25,250 bases of DNA, taken from the NCBI GenBank assembly GCA_033856175.1, contig JAWVFK010000025.1, positions 1 through 25,250 on the forward strand, read 5' to 3'. Of the stretch, positions 13,893-21,222 are shown in pieces (within the stretch, counting starts at the first letter, position 1; each line of letters begins with the position of its first letter). The notes beneath the pieces were generated by a model that was given only the letters and a program-made list of their open reading frames with translations, was not told the DNA's origin and ran no database searches. This stretch comes from JAWVFK01 sp033856175 (GTDB lineage Bacteria > Actinomycetota > Thermoleophilia > Solirubrobacterales > 70-9). Made by a program: the position numbers and the translations under genes.

Positions 13893-14124
13893 CGCCGAGG
13901 GTCGTCTCCCAGTCCAGCTCCTCGGCTCTGACCTCGGGATTCTTGGCGTCGAGGACGCGGGCCTCGCGCTCGGAAAGGAACATCGCCTGGCGCTCGGCCT
14001 CCTGCGCGAGCCGGGCAAGCATCGACGCGACTGAGACCCCCCGCTCCTGGGCCTGCCTGGCGAGCAGATCGCGCGTCTCGCGAGTGACCCTGATCGTCGC
14101 TGTCTCCGTTGCCACTGTCGCCAT
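13879..14124 (-). CDS. MazE-like/ribbon-helix-helix antitoxin
   Basis: 81 residues. The N-terminus TATIRVTRETRDLLARQAQERGVSVASMLARLAQEA is a ribbon-helix-helix DNA-binding unit (beta strand then two helices). The C-terminal half is acidic (VLDAKNPEVRAEELDWETTLGDG), the toxin-binding tail of such antitoxins. It probably neutralises the MazF protein encoded downstream and represses the shared promoter. The start is taken as ATG 14124, with AAGG 10 bases upstream; a TACGCT sequence abuts it, so an in-frame GTG 9 bases later is possible. The ATG at 14163 would add a tail without homology. The 135 bases between this start and the next gene hold nothing I can support. Confidence 0.85.
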   Translation of the reverse strand: MATVATETATIRVTRETRDLLARQAQERGVSVASMLARLAQEAERQAMFLSEREARVLDAKNPEVRAEELDWETTLGDGID

Positions 14125-14259
14125 AGCGTAGCGCCTTACTCTGTCGTCATCGATGAGTTCCATCGTTCATCTAAGGAGGCACGTCGGGGAACTCTCCCCC
14201 CAGCAAGTCAGGTCACCGGCGTTGGGCGACTTCCGCTGGCCGGACCCCGCGGGCGCCGC

Positions 14260-14832
14260 TCACAGGCCCAACCCCCGCACCCCGCTCTCGCCCCAGCCCA
14301 GATGGTGGGCCAGCTCGTGGCGCACCGTGCGCTCGACCTGTGCCCGCAGCAGGTCGGGGTCGTGGCCGAAGTCGCGCTCCAGGGTGTCCTGGTAGATGAC
14401 GATTCGGTCCGGATAGATGTCGCGGGCGACGGTTCCGCCGATGTAGTGGCCGTAGGCGCGGTGCTCGTGGCCACGGTTCGAGACGACCACCGGCGTCCGT
14501 TCGAGCAGCTCGGCGAACTCCTGCGGCAGCTGGTCCAGCGCCTGCATGACGAGCTCGTCGAACTCACTCGGCGGACGATCGGGAGGCGGCAGGGAGGCGA
14601 GCGCCTCACTGCGGTCGACGAGCCGGCGGAAATCTGGCTCCGGCATCTCGTTACCGATCAGCGCCACGGTCGCCCAGGCGGTGACAAGCGCGATCGCCAC
14701 GGCGCCGGCGAGGATCGCCACGAGGTCTCCCAGCCCGCCAAGCGACGGTGGGTTGGTGAACAGCAGAAGGAGGCCGACGATGAAGGCGACGATCGCCGCC
14801 GCCCGCAACGGTGGGACGAGGGCATCCTTCAT
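14260..14832 (-). CDS. Membrane-anchored zincin-type metallopeptidase (TTHA0227-like family)
   Basis: 190 residues. The N-terminus has two hydrophobic segments (AAAIVAFIVGLLLLF and LVAILAGAVAIALVTAWATVALI, about residues 11-60). The catalytic domain follows (FDELVMQALDQLPQEFAELL onward) and ends with RHELAHHLGWGESGVRGLGL, containing the HExxH zinc motif (HELAH) and a Trp-Gly-Glu segment that may give the third ligand. This matches the small metallopeptidase family of predicted zinc-dependent proteases, which is usually a soluble domain of about 120 residues, so the membrane anchor is an addition. Start ATG 14832 has TAACCT 7 bases upstream. Substrate unknown. Confidence 0.85.
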   Translation of the reverse strand: MKDALVPPLRAAAIVAFIVGLLLLFTNPPSLGGLGDLVAILAGAVAIALVTAWATVALIGNEMPEPDFRRLVDRSEALASLPPPDRPPSEFDELVMQALDQLPQEFAELLERTPVVVSNRGHEHRAYGHYIGGTVARDIYPDRIVIYQDTLERDFGHDPDLLRAQVERTVRHELAHHLGWGESGVRGLGL

Positions 14833-14839
14833 GCGATGG

Positions 14840-14845
14840 AGGTTA
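14840..14845 (-). promoter_or_regulatory. -10 element TAACCT for the metallopeptidase gene
   Basis: TAACCT on the minus strand is followed by 7 bases and ATG 14832; no Shine-Dalgarno sequence. It lies back to back with the promoter of the VOC gene (TACGGT at 14919-14924). Confidence 0.45.
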
Positions 14846-14918
14846 GAGCGCCCAAGGACGGCCAGACCGGATCAGGACATCGCCCGCAGAGATCAGCTCT
14901 CGGCCGGCGCCGATCGGC

Positions 14919-14924
14919 TACGGT
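14919..14924 (+). promoter_or_regulatory. -10 element TACGGT for the VOC gene, leaderless type
   Basis: TACGGT is followed by exactly 6 bases and ATG 14931. No Shine-Dalgarno sequence, no clear -35. Confidence 0.55.
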
Positions 14925-14930
14925 CGAGCG

Positions 14931-15308
14931 ATGAGCGAGCTGATCCACACCTGCTACCGCGTCCTCGACCTTGACCGCTCGGTCTCGTTCTACGAGAAGC
15001 TCGGCATGGAGGAGATCGGCCGCATCCCGATCCGCGAGGAGGCGGTCAACTGCTTCATGGGCCTGCCCGGCGACGGGCCGCGGCTCGAGCTGACCCACAA
15101 CTTCGACCAGACCGAGACCTACGAGATCGGCACGGGCTACGGCCACATCGCGATCACCGTCGACGAGCTCGACCGTACCCTGGAGAAGCTCGCCGAGGAT
15201 GGCATCGAGCCCGAGAAGCCGCCCTACACCGTGCGCGAGGGCGGCCCGCGCCTCTGCTTCGTCCGCGATCCGGACGGCTACCGGATCGAGCTGCTCGAGA
15301 TGCCCTGA
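14931..15308 (+). CDS. VOC-family protein, lactoylglutathione lyase (glyoxalase I)-like
   Basis: 125 residues with two beta-alpha-beta-beta-beta modules. The presumed metal ligands are visible: His in LIHTCYRVLDLDRSVSFYEKLGM, Glu in RLELTHN, His in GYGHIAITV and Glu in YRIELLEMP. That set matches glyoxalase I, which converts the methylglyoxal-thiol adduct to S-lactoyl-thiol. GxRLELTHNFDQTETYEIGTGYGHIA is close to the GloA signature. In actinobacteria that lack glutathione the cofactor may be mycothiol or another thiol; this is inference. It is followed after 39 bases by a gene with its own promoter. Confidence 0.85.
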   Translation: MSELIHTCYRVLDLDRSVSFYEKLGMEEIGRIPIREEAVNCFMGLPGDGPRLELTHNFDQTETYEIGTGYGHIAITVDELDRTLEKLAEDGIEPEKPPYTVREGGPRLCFVRDPDGYRIELLEMP

Positions 15309-15335
15309 CCGCACGGCCCGCTTCGCTCGCCCGGC

Positions 15336-15341
15336 TACGCT
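15336..15341 (+). promoter_or_regulatory. -10 element TACGCT for the saccharopine-dehydrogenase-like gene, leaderless type
   Basis: TACGCT is followed by exactly 6 bases and ATG 15348. No Shine-Dalgarno sequence. Confidence 0.55.
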
Positions 15342-15347
15342 GACCCC

Positions 15348-16487
15348 ATGCCCGCTGGAATCGCCCCTCGCATAGTCCTCTTCGGAGCGACCGGCTACAC
15401 CGGCGGGCTGACGGCCGAGGCGCTCGTGCGCCGTGGCGAGAGCCCGCTGCTCGCCGGCCGCAGCACCGAGCGCCTGCAGGCGCTCGCCAAGAAGCTCGAC
15501 GCCGGGCTCGAGACCGCGACGGCCGACGTCGACGACCCCGACTCGATCCGCGCCCTGCTTAACCCCGGCGACGTCCTGCTGACGACGGTCGGTCCCTTCA
15601 CGCGCTGGGGCAACGCCGCCGCCACGGCGGCGATCGCCGCACGGGCCCACTACGTCGACTCGACCGGCGAGGCGGCGTTCATCCGCCGCGTCTTCGACGG
15701 CTACGGGCCAGCCGCCGAGCGCGCCGGCGTGGCGATGCTGACGGCCTTCGGCAACGACTGGGTCCCGGGCAACCTGGCCGGCGCGTTGGCGCTGAGCGAA
15801 GCGGGCGATAGCGCCCGGCGAGTCGACATCGGCTACTTCACGACCGGCGGCGGTGCCGGCGGCGGCTTCAGCGCCGGCACCCGCGCTTCGACGGTCGCCA
15901 CGCTCGGCGAGCCCGCCTTCGCCTGGCGCGAAGGCCGCATCGTCAGCGAGCGCGGCGGTCGCAGGGTCCGCAGCTTCGAGGTCGCAGGCCGCAATCGTGA
16001 CGCGCTGTCGGTCGGCGGCACCGAGCACTTCGGCCTGCCGCGCATCGAGCCCCGGCTGCGCGAGGTCAACGTCTACCTCGGCTGGTTCGGCAAGGCGACG
16101 CGGGCGCTGCAGATCGGCGGCGCGGGCATGACGGCGACGCTGGCCCTGCCCGGCGCCAAGCGCCTCTACGACTTCGCGACGTCGCGGCTGGTCAAGGGCT
16201 CCGGCGGCGGCCCCGACGCCGCGGCCCGCGCCAGCGCCCGCTCGATCTTCGTCGCCTGCGCCTACGACGAGAGCGGCCACCAGCTCAGCGAGGTCCGGGT
16301 CGAGGGCGGCGACGGCTACACGCTGACGGGCGAGCTGCTCGCCTGGGGAGCCGGTGAGCTGCTGCGCGACGGCGCCCTGGCATCAGGCGCCCTGGCGCCG
16401 GTTGACGCCTTCGGCCTCGAGCGCCTGCGCGAGGGCTGCGCGACGGCTGGGCTACAGGCGACGCAGCCCGCGCCCGCCAGCGCCTGA
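15348..16487 (+). CDS. Saccharopine-dehydrogenase-family reductase (trans-acting enoyl reductase-like)
   Basis: 379 residues. The N-terminal Rossmann domain is clear: IVLFGATGYTGGLTAEALVRRG with the GxxGxxG nucleotide loop, LLAGRSTERLQALAKKL, and ADVDDPDSIRALLNPGDVLLTTVGPF. HYVDSTGEAAFIRRVFDGYG and FGNDWVPGNLAGALAL resemble the family's second domain. Members close to this act as stand-alone enoyl reductases in mycobacterial lipid synthesis or as uncharacterised oxidoreductases; the actual substrate here is unknown. The C-terminal portion (VRVEGGDGYTLTGELLAWGAGELL) is conserved in the group. The gene has its own promoter and is probably monocistronic. Confidence 0.88.
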   Translation: MPAGIAPRIVLFGATGYTGGLTAEALVRRGESPLLAGRSTERLQALAKKLDAGLETATADVDDPDSIRALLNPGDVLLTTVGPFTRWGNAAATAAIAARAHYVDSTGEAAFIRRVFDGYGPAAERAGVAMLTAFGNDWVPGNLAGALALSEAGDSARRVDIGYFTTGGGAGGGFSAGTRASTVATLGEPAFAWREGRIVSERGGRRVRSFEVAGRNRDALSVGGTEHFGLPRIEPRLREVNVYLGWFGKATRALQIGGAGMTATLALPGAKRLYDFATSRLVKGSGGGPDAAARASARSIFVACAYDESGHQLSEVRVEGGDGYTLTGELLAWGAGELLRDGALASGALAPVDAFGLERLREGCATAGLQATQPAPASA

Positions 16488-16527
16488 GCGCAGGCCGGCC
16501 GGTGGGCCGCCCGGTGAGGACTTCGCG

Positions 16528-16557
16528 CTGACGCCGGAGTGGTTCATCGGTTAGTTT
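16528..16557 (+). promoter_or_regulatory. Promoter for the cNMP-binding/Rrf2 gene pair
   Basis: A -35-like CTGACG (16528-16533) is separated by 18 bases from a -10-like TAGTTT (16552-16557), giving a leader of about 25 nt before ATG 16590 with a Shine-Dalgarno sequence. Unlike most promoters here, this one has a recognisable -35. Confidence 0.5.
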
Positions 16558-16589
16558 CTGGCTCCCCCGCCAGTAGGAGAGAGGACCGG

Positions 16590-16976
16590 ATGGAGACCAG
16601 CCAGCTGAAGCGCATTCCCCTGTTCGCCGACGTGCCGGACGAGGATCTGCGCCTGATCGCCACCTTCGCCGAGTCCAAGGAGGTCGACGCCGGCGCCGTG
16701 ATCATGAAGGAGGGCGGCTTCTCCAACGAGTTCATGGCGATCGAGTCGGGCGCCGTCGAGATCCAGCGCGACGGCGAGACCGTCGCCGAGCTCGGGGCGG
16801 GCGAGATCTTCGGTGAGGCGGGCCTGCTCGAGAAGTCGCGGCGCAACGCCACCGTCGTCGCCAAGGAGCCGACCAAGCTGATCATCATCAAGCAGTGGGA
16901 GATGGCGCGGATGCGCAAGAAGCTTCCCCACGTCGTCGATCAGATCAAGCGCACGCTCGAAGAGCGCCAGGGCTGA
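16590..16976 (+). CDS. Small cyclic nucleotide-binding-domain protein
   Basis: 128 residues, essentially one cNMP-binding beta barrel: KRIPLFADVPDEDLRLIATFAE (N-helix), AVIMKEGGFSNEFMAIESGAVEIQ, ELGAGEIFGEAGLLEKSRRNATVVA (phosphate-binding cassette with GE and the Arg of RRNAT), and a C-terminal helix IKRTLEERQG. No HTH or enzyme domain, so it may be an allosteric partner or a domain that binds another protein. Start ATG 16590 is preceded by GAGAGGACC, a usable Shine-Dalgarno. The Rrf2 gene begins 15 bases after its stop, so the two are likely co-transcribed. Whether it binds cAMP, c-di-GMP or nothing cannot be told from sequence. Confidence 0.85.
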   Translation: METSQLKRIPLFADVPDEDLRLIATFAESKEVDAGAVIMKEGGFSNEFMAIESGAVEIQRDGETVAELGAGEIFGEAGLLEKSRRNATVVAKEPTKLIIIKQWEMARMRKKLPHVVDQIKRTLEERQG

Positions 16977-16991
16977 CGACAGGGAGGCGGG

Positions 16992-17447
16992 ATGCGCGTC
17001 TCGGCGAAAGCCGACTACGCGGTGCGCGCGGCAATCGAGCTTGCCGCGGCCCCCGAGGGCCCGGTCAAGGGCGAGGCGGTCGCCGCCGCCCAGCAGATCC
17101 CGCTGCGCTTCCTCGAGAACATCCTCGGCGAGCTGCGCCACTCCGGCCTCGTCCAGAGCCAGCGCGGCTCGGTCGGCGGCTACTGGCTGGCCAAGCCCGC
17201 CTCTGAGATCACGGTCGCCGAGGTCATCCGCGCCGTCGAGGGGCCGCTGGCGAGCGTTCGCGGCGAGCGCCCCGAGAGCCTCGACTACCACGGCGCCGCC
17301 GAGCCGCTGCAGACCGTCTGGCTCGGCCTGCGAGCGAGCATCCGCTCCGTCCTCGAGAAGGTGACCCTGGCCGACATCGTCCAGAACGACCTGCCGGACT
17401 CGGTCGCCAAGCTGCTCGATACCCCCGAGGCCTGGCTACCGCACTGA
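16992..17447 (+). CDS. Rrf2-family transcriptional regulator, cysteine-free (CymR-like)
   Basis: 151 residues. MRVSAKADYAVRAAIELAA is the classic Rrf2 N-terminus, followed by QQIPLRFLENILGELRHSGLVQSQRGSVGGYWLAKPASEI (winged helix with the recognition helix and the RGxxGGYxLA wing). The rest is the dimerisation helix. The protein has no cysteine, so it cannot bind an Fe-S cluster as IscR or NsrR do and is more like CymR, the sulfur-metabolism repressor that responds to O-acetylserine through a partner. That fits the adjacent sulfate transport operon (cysA ends 17 bases away, convergent), but regulation of it is inference. Shine-Dalgarno GGGAGG is 5 bases before the ATG. Confidence 0.9.
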   Translation: MRVSAKADYAVRAAIELAAAPEGPVKGEAVAAAQQIPLRFLENILGELRHSGLVQSQRGSVGGYWLAKPASEITVAEVIRAVEGPLASVRGERPESLDYHGAAEPLQTVWLGLRASIRSVLEKVTLADIVQNDLPDSVAKLLDTPEAWLPH

Positions 17448-17463
17448 TCGCGGCCGCCGCTCG

Positions 17464-18423
17464 TCAGCTTGCGCTGAAGACCTTGGCGCGGGTTGGGCGG
17501 ATGAAGACGATCTCGCCCTCGCGCAGCTCCAGCTGGTCCGCCTGGGTGCGGGTGATCTGGACCCAGAGGTGGCGGCCGTCGCCGAGCGTGAATTCGACCC
17601 GGACCTCGAAGCCGAGGTGGACGATGCGCTCGATCTGGGCCTCCTCCGAGCCCTCTTCGCGCTCCTGGAGGATGTCGATGTCGTGGGGGCGGACGAGCGC
17701 GTCGCCGATCCGGTTGACCGGCCCGACGAAGCTCATCACGAACTCGTTGGCGGGCTGCTCGTAGAGCTCGACCGCGCTGCCGGTCTGCTCGACGCGGCCC
17801 TCGTTCATGACGACCAGCTGCTCGGCGACGTCCATCGCCTCCTCCTGGTCGTGGGTGACGAAGATCGTCGTCACGTGGACCTCGTCGTGAAGGCGGCGCA
17901 GCCAGGTCCGCAGCTCTTCGCGGACCTTGGCGTCGAGGGCGCCGAAGGGCTCGTCTAGCAGCAGCACCTTGGGCTCGACGGCGAGGGCTCGGGCCAGCGC
18001 CATCCGCTGGCGCTGGCCGCCGGAGAGCTGCGTCGGGTAGCGGCCGGCGAGGCCGTCGAGGTGGACGAGCCCCAGCAGCTCGTCGACGCGGCGCTTGATC
18101 TCATCGGTGGGGCGCTTGCGGATCGTCAGGCCGAAGGCGACGTTGTCGAAGACGGTCATGTGCTTGAAGGCGGCGTAGTGCTGGAAGACGAAGCCGACGC
18201 CGCGCTTCTGCGGCGGCGCCGTGCTGGCGTCCTCTCCCGAGATCGTCACGGTCCCCTCGTCGGGAAGCTCGAGCCCGGCGATCACCCGCAGCAGCGTCGA
18301 CTTGCCGCTGCCGCTGGGGCCGAGCAGCGCCGTCAGCGAGCCGTCGGGGACCTCGATCGAGACGTCGTCGAGCGCGAGGAAGTCTCCGAAGCGCTTGGTC
18401 GCGCCCTCGACGATGATGCTCAT
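17464..18423 (-). CDS. cysA: Sulfate/thiosulfate ABC transporter ATP-binding subunit
   Basis: 319 residues. Walker A GPSGSGKST at 35-43, Q-loop FVFQHYAAF, signature LSGGQRQRMALARAL, Walker B VLLLDEPFGALD and the H-loop FVTHDQEEAMDVAEQL are all intact. After about residue 235 comes a regulatory TOBE-like beta domain (ALVRPHDIDIL, then RIVHLGFEVRVEFTLGDG), which fits CysA. It powers sulfate uptake with CysT and CysW. ATG 18423 overlaps the stop of cysW by 4 bases (ATGA), so it is the last gene of the sbp-cysT-cysW-cysA operon. It could also serve molybdate or tungstate, but the permease and binding protein are sulfate-like. Confidence 0.95.
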   Translation of the reverse strand: MSIIVEGATKRFGDFLALDDVSIEVPDGSLTALLGPSGSGKSTLLRVIAGLELPDEGTVTISGEDASTAPPQKRGVGFVFQHYAAFKHMTVFDNVAFGLTIRKRPTDEIKRRVDELLGLVHLDGLAGRYPTQLSGGQRQRMALARALAVEPKVLLLDEPFGALDAKVREELRTWLRRLHDEVHVTTIFVTHDQEEAMDVAEQLVVMNEGRVEQTGSAVELYEQPANEFVMSFVGPVNRIGDALVRPHDIDILQEREEGSEEAQIERIVHLGFEVRVEFTLGDGRHLWVQITRTQADQLELREGEIVFIRPTRAKVFSAS

Positions 18424-19226
18424 CGGTCGAGCTCCCGCGGCTGGATACGGCTCATCGCGAAGAGGGTAGAGAGGGCGAGGACGGCCAGCACCACCGCGGC
18501 CGCATAGGCGCCGGTGACGTCGAAGTTCTGGAACTGGTTGTCGACCCGCAGCGGCAGCGTCTCGGTCTGGCCGACGAGCTTGCCGGAGACGATGCTGACG
18601 GCGCCGAACTCGCCGAGGGCGCGGGCGGTGGAGAGGACGATTCCGTAAGCGAGGCCCCAGCGGATCGCCGGCAGCGTCACCCGCCAGAAGGTCTGCCAGC
18701 CCGACGCGCCGAGCGTCGATGCCGCCTGCTCCTGCTCGGTCCCGATCTCCTTCAGCACCGGCGCGACCTCGCGAACGACGAACGGCAGCGAGACGAAGAC
18801 CGTCGCCAGGACCATCCCCGGCAGGGCGAAGATGATCTGGAAGCCGTTGCCGGTCAGCCAGCCGCCGAGCCAGCCGCTCTCGCCGTAGACGAGCACCAGC
18901 GAGAGGCCGATGATCACCGGCGAGACCGCGAACGGCAGGTCGATCAGCCCGTTCAGCAGCGCCTTGCCGCGGAAGTCGTGGCGGACCAGAAGCAGCGCGC
19001 AGACGACGCCGAAGGCGGCGTTCAGCGGCACGGCGACGATCACCATCACCAGCGTCAGGTAGAGCGCGTGCAGCGCGTCGGGCTGGCTGATCGAGCTCCA
19101 GACGGGTGCCAGGCCGTGCTGGAAGGTCCGGTAGAAGACGAAGCCGACGGGCAGCACGAGCAGCACCGCCAGGTAGCCGAGGGCGATCGTCCGCATCGTC
19201 ACGCGGGAGCGCCGGTTAGACGTCAT
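18420..19226 (-). CDS. cysW: Sulfate ABC transporter permease CysW
   Basis: 268 residues with about six membrane helices. The MetI-like EAA region reads STLGASGWQTFWRVTLPAIRWGLAYG, preceded by VFVSLPFVVREVAPVLKEIG, and GALGEFGAV-type residues follow (ARALGEFGAVSIVSG). GKLVGQTETLPLRVDNQFQNFD is typical for CysW. It forms the membrane channel with CysT. The start ATG 19226 lies inside the end of cysT (11-base overlap), and its own stop overlaps cysA, so the three are coupled. Confidence 0.95.
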   Translation of the reverse strand: MTSNRRSRVTMRTIALGYLAVLLVLPVGFVFYRTFQHGLAPVWSSISQPDALHALYLTLVMVIVAVPLNAAFGVVCALLLVRHDFRGKALLNGLIDLPFAVSPVIIGLSLVLVYGESGWLGGWLTGNGFQIIFALPGMVLATVFVSLPFVVREVAPVLKEIGTEQEQAASTLGASGWQTFWRVTLPAIRWGLAYGIVLSTARALGEFGAVSIVSGKLVGQTETLPLRVDNQFQNFDVTGAYAAAVVLAVLALSTLFAMSRIQPRELDR

Positions 19227-20019
19227 GGCGCGCCCCCCAGCGCGAGATGCCGCTGATCACCAGCATCACCGTGAAGGCGACCGCCAGCAGCAGCACCGAG
19301 ACGGCGGCGGCGCCATGCGGGTTGCCGCTCTCGACCTGATTGGAGATCAGCACCGAGGCGACCTCGGTCTTGTAGGGCAGGTTGCCCGAGATCAGCACCA
19401 GCGAGCCGAACTCGCCGATCGAGCGGGCGAAGGCAAGCGCCGCGCCGGCGAGGATCGCCGGCGAGAGGTTGGGGAGGATGATCCGCCGGAAGATCGTCGC
19501 GCCGGAGGCGCCGAGCGACGCCGCCGCCTCCTCCATGTCGCGGTCGAGCTCGATCAGCACCGGTTGGACGGCGCGGACGACGAACGGCAGCGTGACGAAG
19601 AGCAGCGCCGCCAGCACGCCGAGCCGGGTGTAGGCGATGTTGAAGCCAAAGGGACCGCGCGGGCCGTAGAGCGCCAGCAGCGTCAGCCCGGCGACGATCG
19701 TCGGCAGCGCGAAGGGCAGGTCGATCAGCGCGTTGACGATCCGCTTGCCCGGGAACTCGTCGCGGACGAGGACCCAGGCGATGATCGTCCCGGTGACGGC
19801 GTTGATCGCGACGACGCCCAGCGAGACCAGCAGCGTCAGCTTGACCGCGGCGACGGCCTCGGCCGAGCTGACCGAGTCCCAGAAGGCGCCGAGGCCGCCC
19901 CCGGTCGCCTTCTCGACGACCGCGGCCAGCGGCAGCAGCACGATCAGCGTCAGATAGAGCGTGACGACGCCACGGCTGAGAGCGGCACCGCCAATGGGCG
20001 GCGCCGCTCTCGCCGGCAT
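19216..20019 (-). CDS. cysT: Sulfate ABC transporter permease CysT
   Basis: 267 residues, about six membrane helices. GVVTLYLTLIVLLPLAAVV starts helix 1; ALIDLPFALPTIVAGLTLLALYG, then FVTLPFVVRAVQPVLIELDR and the EAA loop ASLGASGATIFRRIILPNLSPAIL are characteristic of CysT/CysU, with ARSIGEFGSLVLISGNLP after it. ATG 20019 lies 25 bases after the stop of the binding-protein gene and begins right before the first membrane helix. An in-frame ATG at 20205 is within that gene and gives an Ser/Arg-rich tail without homology. Confidence 0.93.
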   Translation of the reverse strand: MPARAAPPIGGAALSRGVVTLYLTLIVLLPLAAVVEKATGGGLGAFWDSVSSAEAVAAVKLTLLVSLGVVAINAVTGTIIAWVLVRDEFPGKRIVNALIDLPFALPTIVAGLTLLALYGPRGPFGFNIAYTRLGVLAALLFVTLPFVVRAVQPVLIELDRDMEEAAASLGASGATIFRRIILPNLSPAILAGAALAFARSIGEFGSLVLISGNLPYKTEVASVLISNQVESGNPHGAAAVSVLLLAVAFTVMLVISGISRWGARHDV

Positions 20020-20044
20020 CCTGCGCAGGACCGCTGTCGCGGCG

Positions 20045-21067
20045 CTACTTGGCAGTTGAGACCCCCAGGTCCTTCTCGACGGCGGCGAACTTGCCCTTGT
20101 CGGGGTCGAAGAACTCCGAGGAGATCTTCGACCAGCCGCCGAGGTCGTCGATCGTGAACAGCCCCGACGGCTTCGGGAACTGCTTGGCGTCGACGAGCGA
20201 GGCATCGACCGGGCGGTAGCCCTTGGAGGCGAAGATCTTCTGCGCCTCCGGCCCCAGCAGGAAGTCGACGAACGCCTTCGCCTGCTGCGGGTGCTTGGAG
20301 TTCGACGTCACCGCGATCGGGTTCTCGATCAGGATCGTCTGGTCGGGCGTGACGTAGTCGACGTCCTGGCCCTTCTGCTGGGCCGTGATCGCCTCGTTCT
20401 CATAGGAGATCAGGACGTCGCCCTTGCCGCCGATGAACGTCTGCAGCGCATCGCGGGCGCTCTTGTCCTGGACCGGGACGTTCGTGAACAGCGCCTTGAG
20501 GAAGGCGATGCCCTCGGCGTCCGAGCGGCCCTGGGTGATCTGCGAGCCGTAGGCGGCCATCACGTTCCAGCGGGCGCCGCCGGAGCTGAACGGGTTCGGC
20601 GTGATCACCTCGACGCCGGGCTTGGTCAGGTCGTCCCAGCCCTTGATGCCCTTCGGGTTGCCCTTGCGGACTACGAAGGTCACGACGGAGTCGGTGACGA
20701 ACCCCTTGTGCGCGTTCTTGTTCCAGCCCGCGGCGACCTTGCCGGCGTCGACGAGCTTCTGCATGTCGGGCTCGAGCGCGAACTCGACGACGTCGGCGGC
20801 GAGGCCGGCGCCGACGGCGCGGCTCTGGTCGCCGGAGGCGCCATAGGACTGGTTGAAGGAGATGCCCTTGCCCGCCGGCGTCTTGGTGAACGCCGGGATC
20901 AGCGCCGAGTAGGCCTCCTGAGGGGTCGAGTAGGCGACGAGGCTGAGGCTGTTGCTCGAGCCACCGCCGCAACCGGCGATCAGAGCCGCCAGCAAAGCTG
21001 TCGCGAGGGGGAGGGCGATCAGGCGCTTGGCGCCTCGGAAGCGGGAAACAAGCGTGCGGGGGGTCAT
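20045..21067 (-). CDS. sbp: Sulfate-binding lipoprotein (periplasmic-binding-protein component)
   Basis: 340 residues. A basic n-region and hydrophobic segment end in a lipobox LIAGC (residues 29-33), so it should be lipidated on C33 by Lgt and anchored outside the membrane. The mature domain has SLVAYSTPQEAYSALIPAF, FNQSYGASGDQSRAVGAGLAADVV, GKVAAGWNKNAHKGFVTDSVVTFVVRKGNPKGI and TPNPFSSGGARWNVMAAYG. These match the sulfate/thiosulfate-binding family (Sbp/CysP), including the SGDQSR loop that binds sulfate. Shine-Dalgarno AAGGAG lies 11 bases before the ATG. It is the first gene of the sulfate uptake operon, 25 bases before cysT. A choice between sulfate and thiosulfate cannot be made. Confidence 0.95.
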   Translation of the reverse strand: MTPRTLVSRFRGAKRLIALPLATALLAALIAGCGGGSSNSLSLVAYSTPQEAYSALIPAFTKTPAGKGISFNQSYGASGDQSRAVGAGLAADVVEFALEPDMQKLVDAGKVAAGWNKNAHKGFVTDSVVTFVVRKGNPKGIKGWDDLTKPGVEVITPNPFSSGGARWNVMAAYGSQITQGRSDAEGIAFLKALFTNVPVQDKSARDALQTFIGGKGDVLISYENEAITAQQKGQDVDYVTPDQTILIENPIAVTSNSKHPQQAKAFVDFLLGPEAQKIFASKGYRPVDASLVDAKQFPKPSGLFTIDDLGGWSKISSEFFDPDKGKFAAVEKDLGVSTAK

Positions 21068-21138
21068 GGCCTATCGAGCTCCTTTTCGATCGGACGATTG
21101 AGGTTCATTCCGATGGAGTTAGTGGGAAAGAGCGCGGC

Positions 21139-21144
21139 AGCCTA
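21139..21144 (-). promoter_or_regulatory. -10-like element TAGGCT upstream of the sulfate transport operon
   Basis: TAGGCT on the minus strand would give a leader of about 65 nt before ATG 21067, which contains the Shine-Dalgarno AAGGAG. The upstream stretch is comparatively AT-rich (GAGATATAGGCATTTGCC). No SAM-type riboswitch fold is evident; a 6-base inverted repeat ATCGGA/TCCGAT lies in the leader. Confidence 0.35.
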
Positions 21145-21222
21145 GCACAGAAGACGGCAAATGCCTATATCTCGATCAACTTTCGAGGATTTGCTGTTCA
21201 ACGACTGAGAGGAGGCGCTGCG

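Noticed and set aside
14170..14209. AAGGAGG and a GGGGA/TCCCC hairpin on the plus strand between the antitoxin and metallopeptidase genes
   Set aside because: No start codon follows the Shine-Dalgarno-like AAGGAGG at a usable distance and the 5-base stem has no T-run.
19225..20157. 310-codon plus-strand frame antisense to cysT
   Set aside because: Its residues are mostly Arg, Asp, Gln and Gly, as expected for the antisense of a membrane protein gene.
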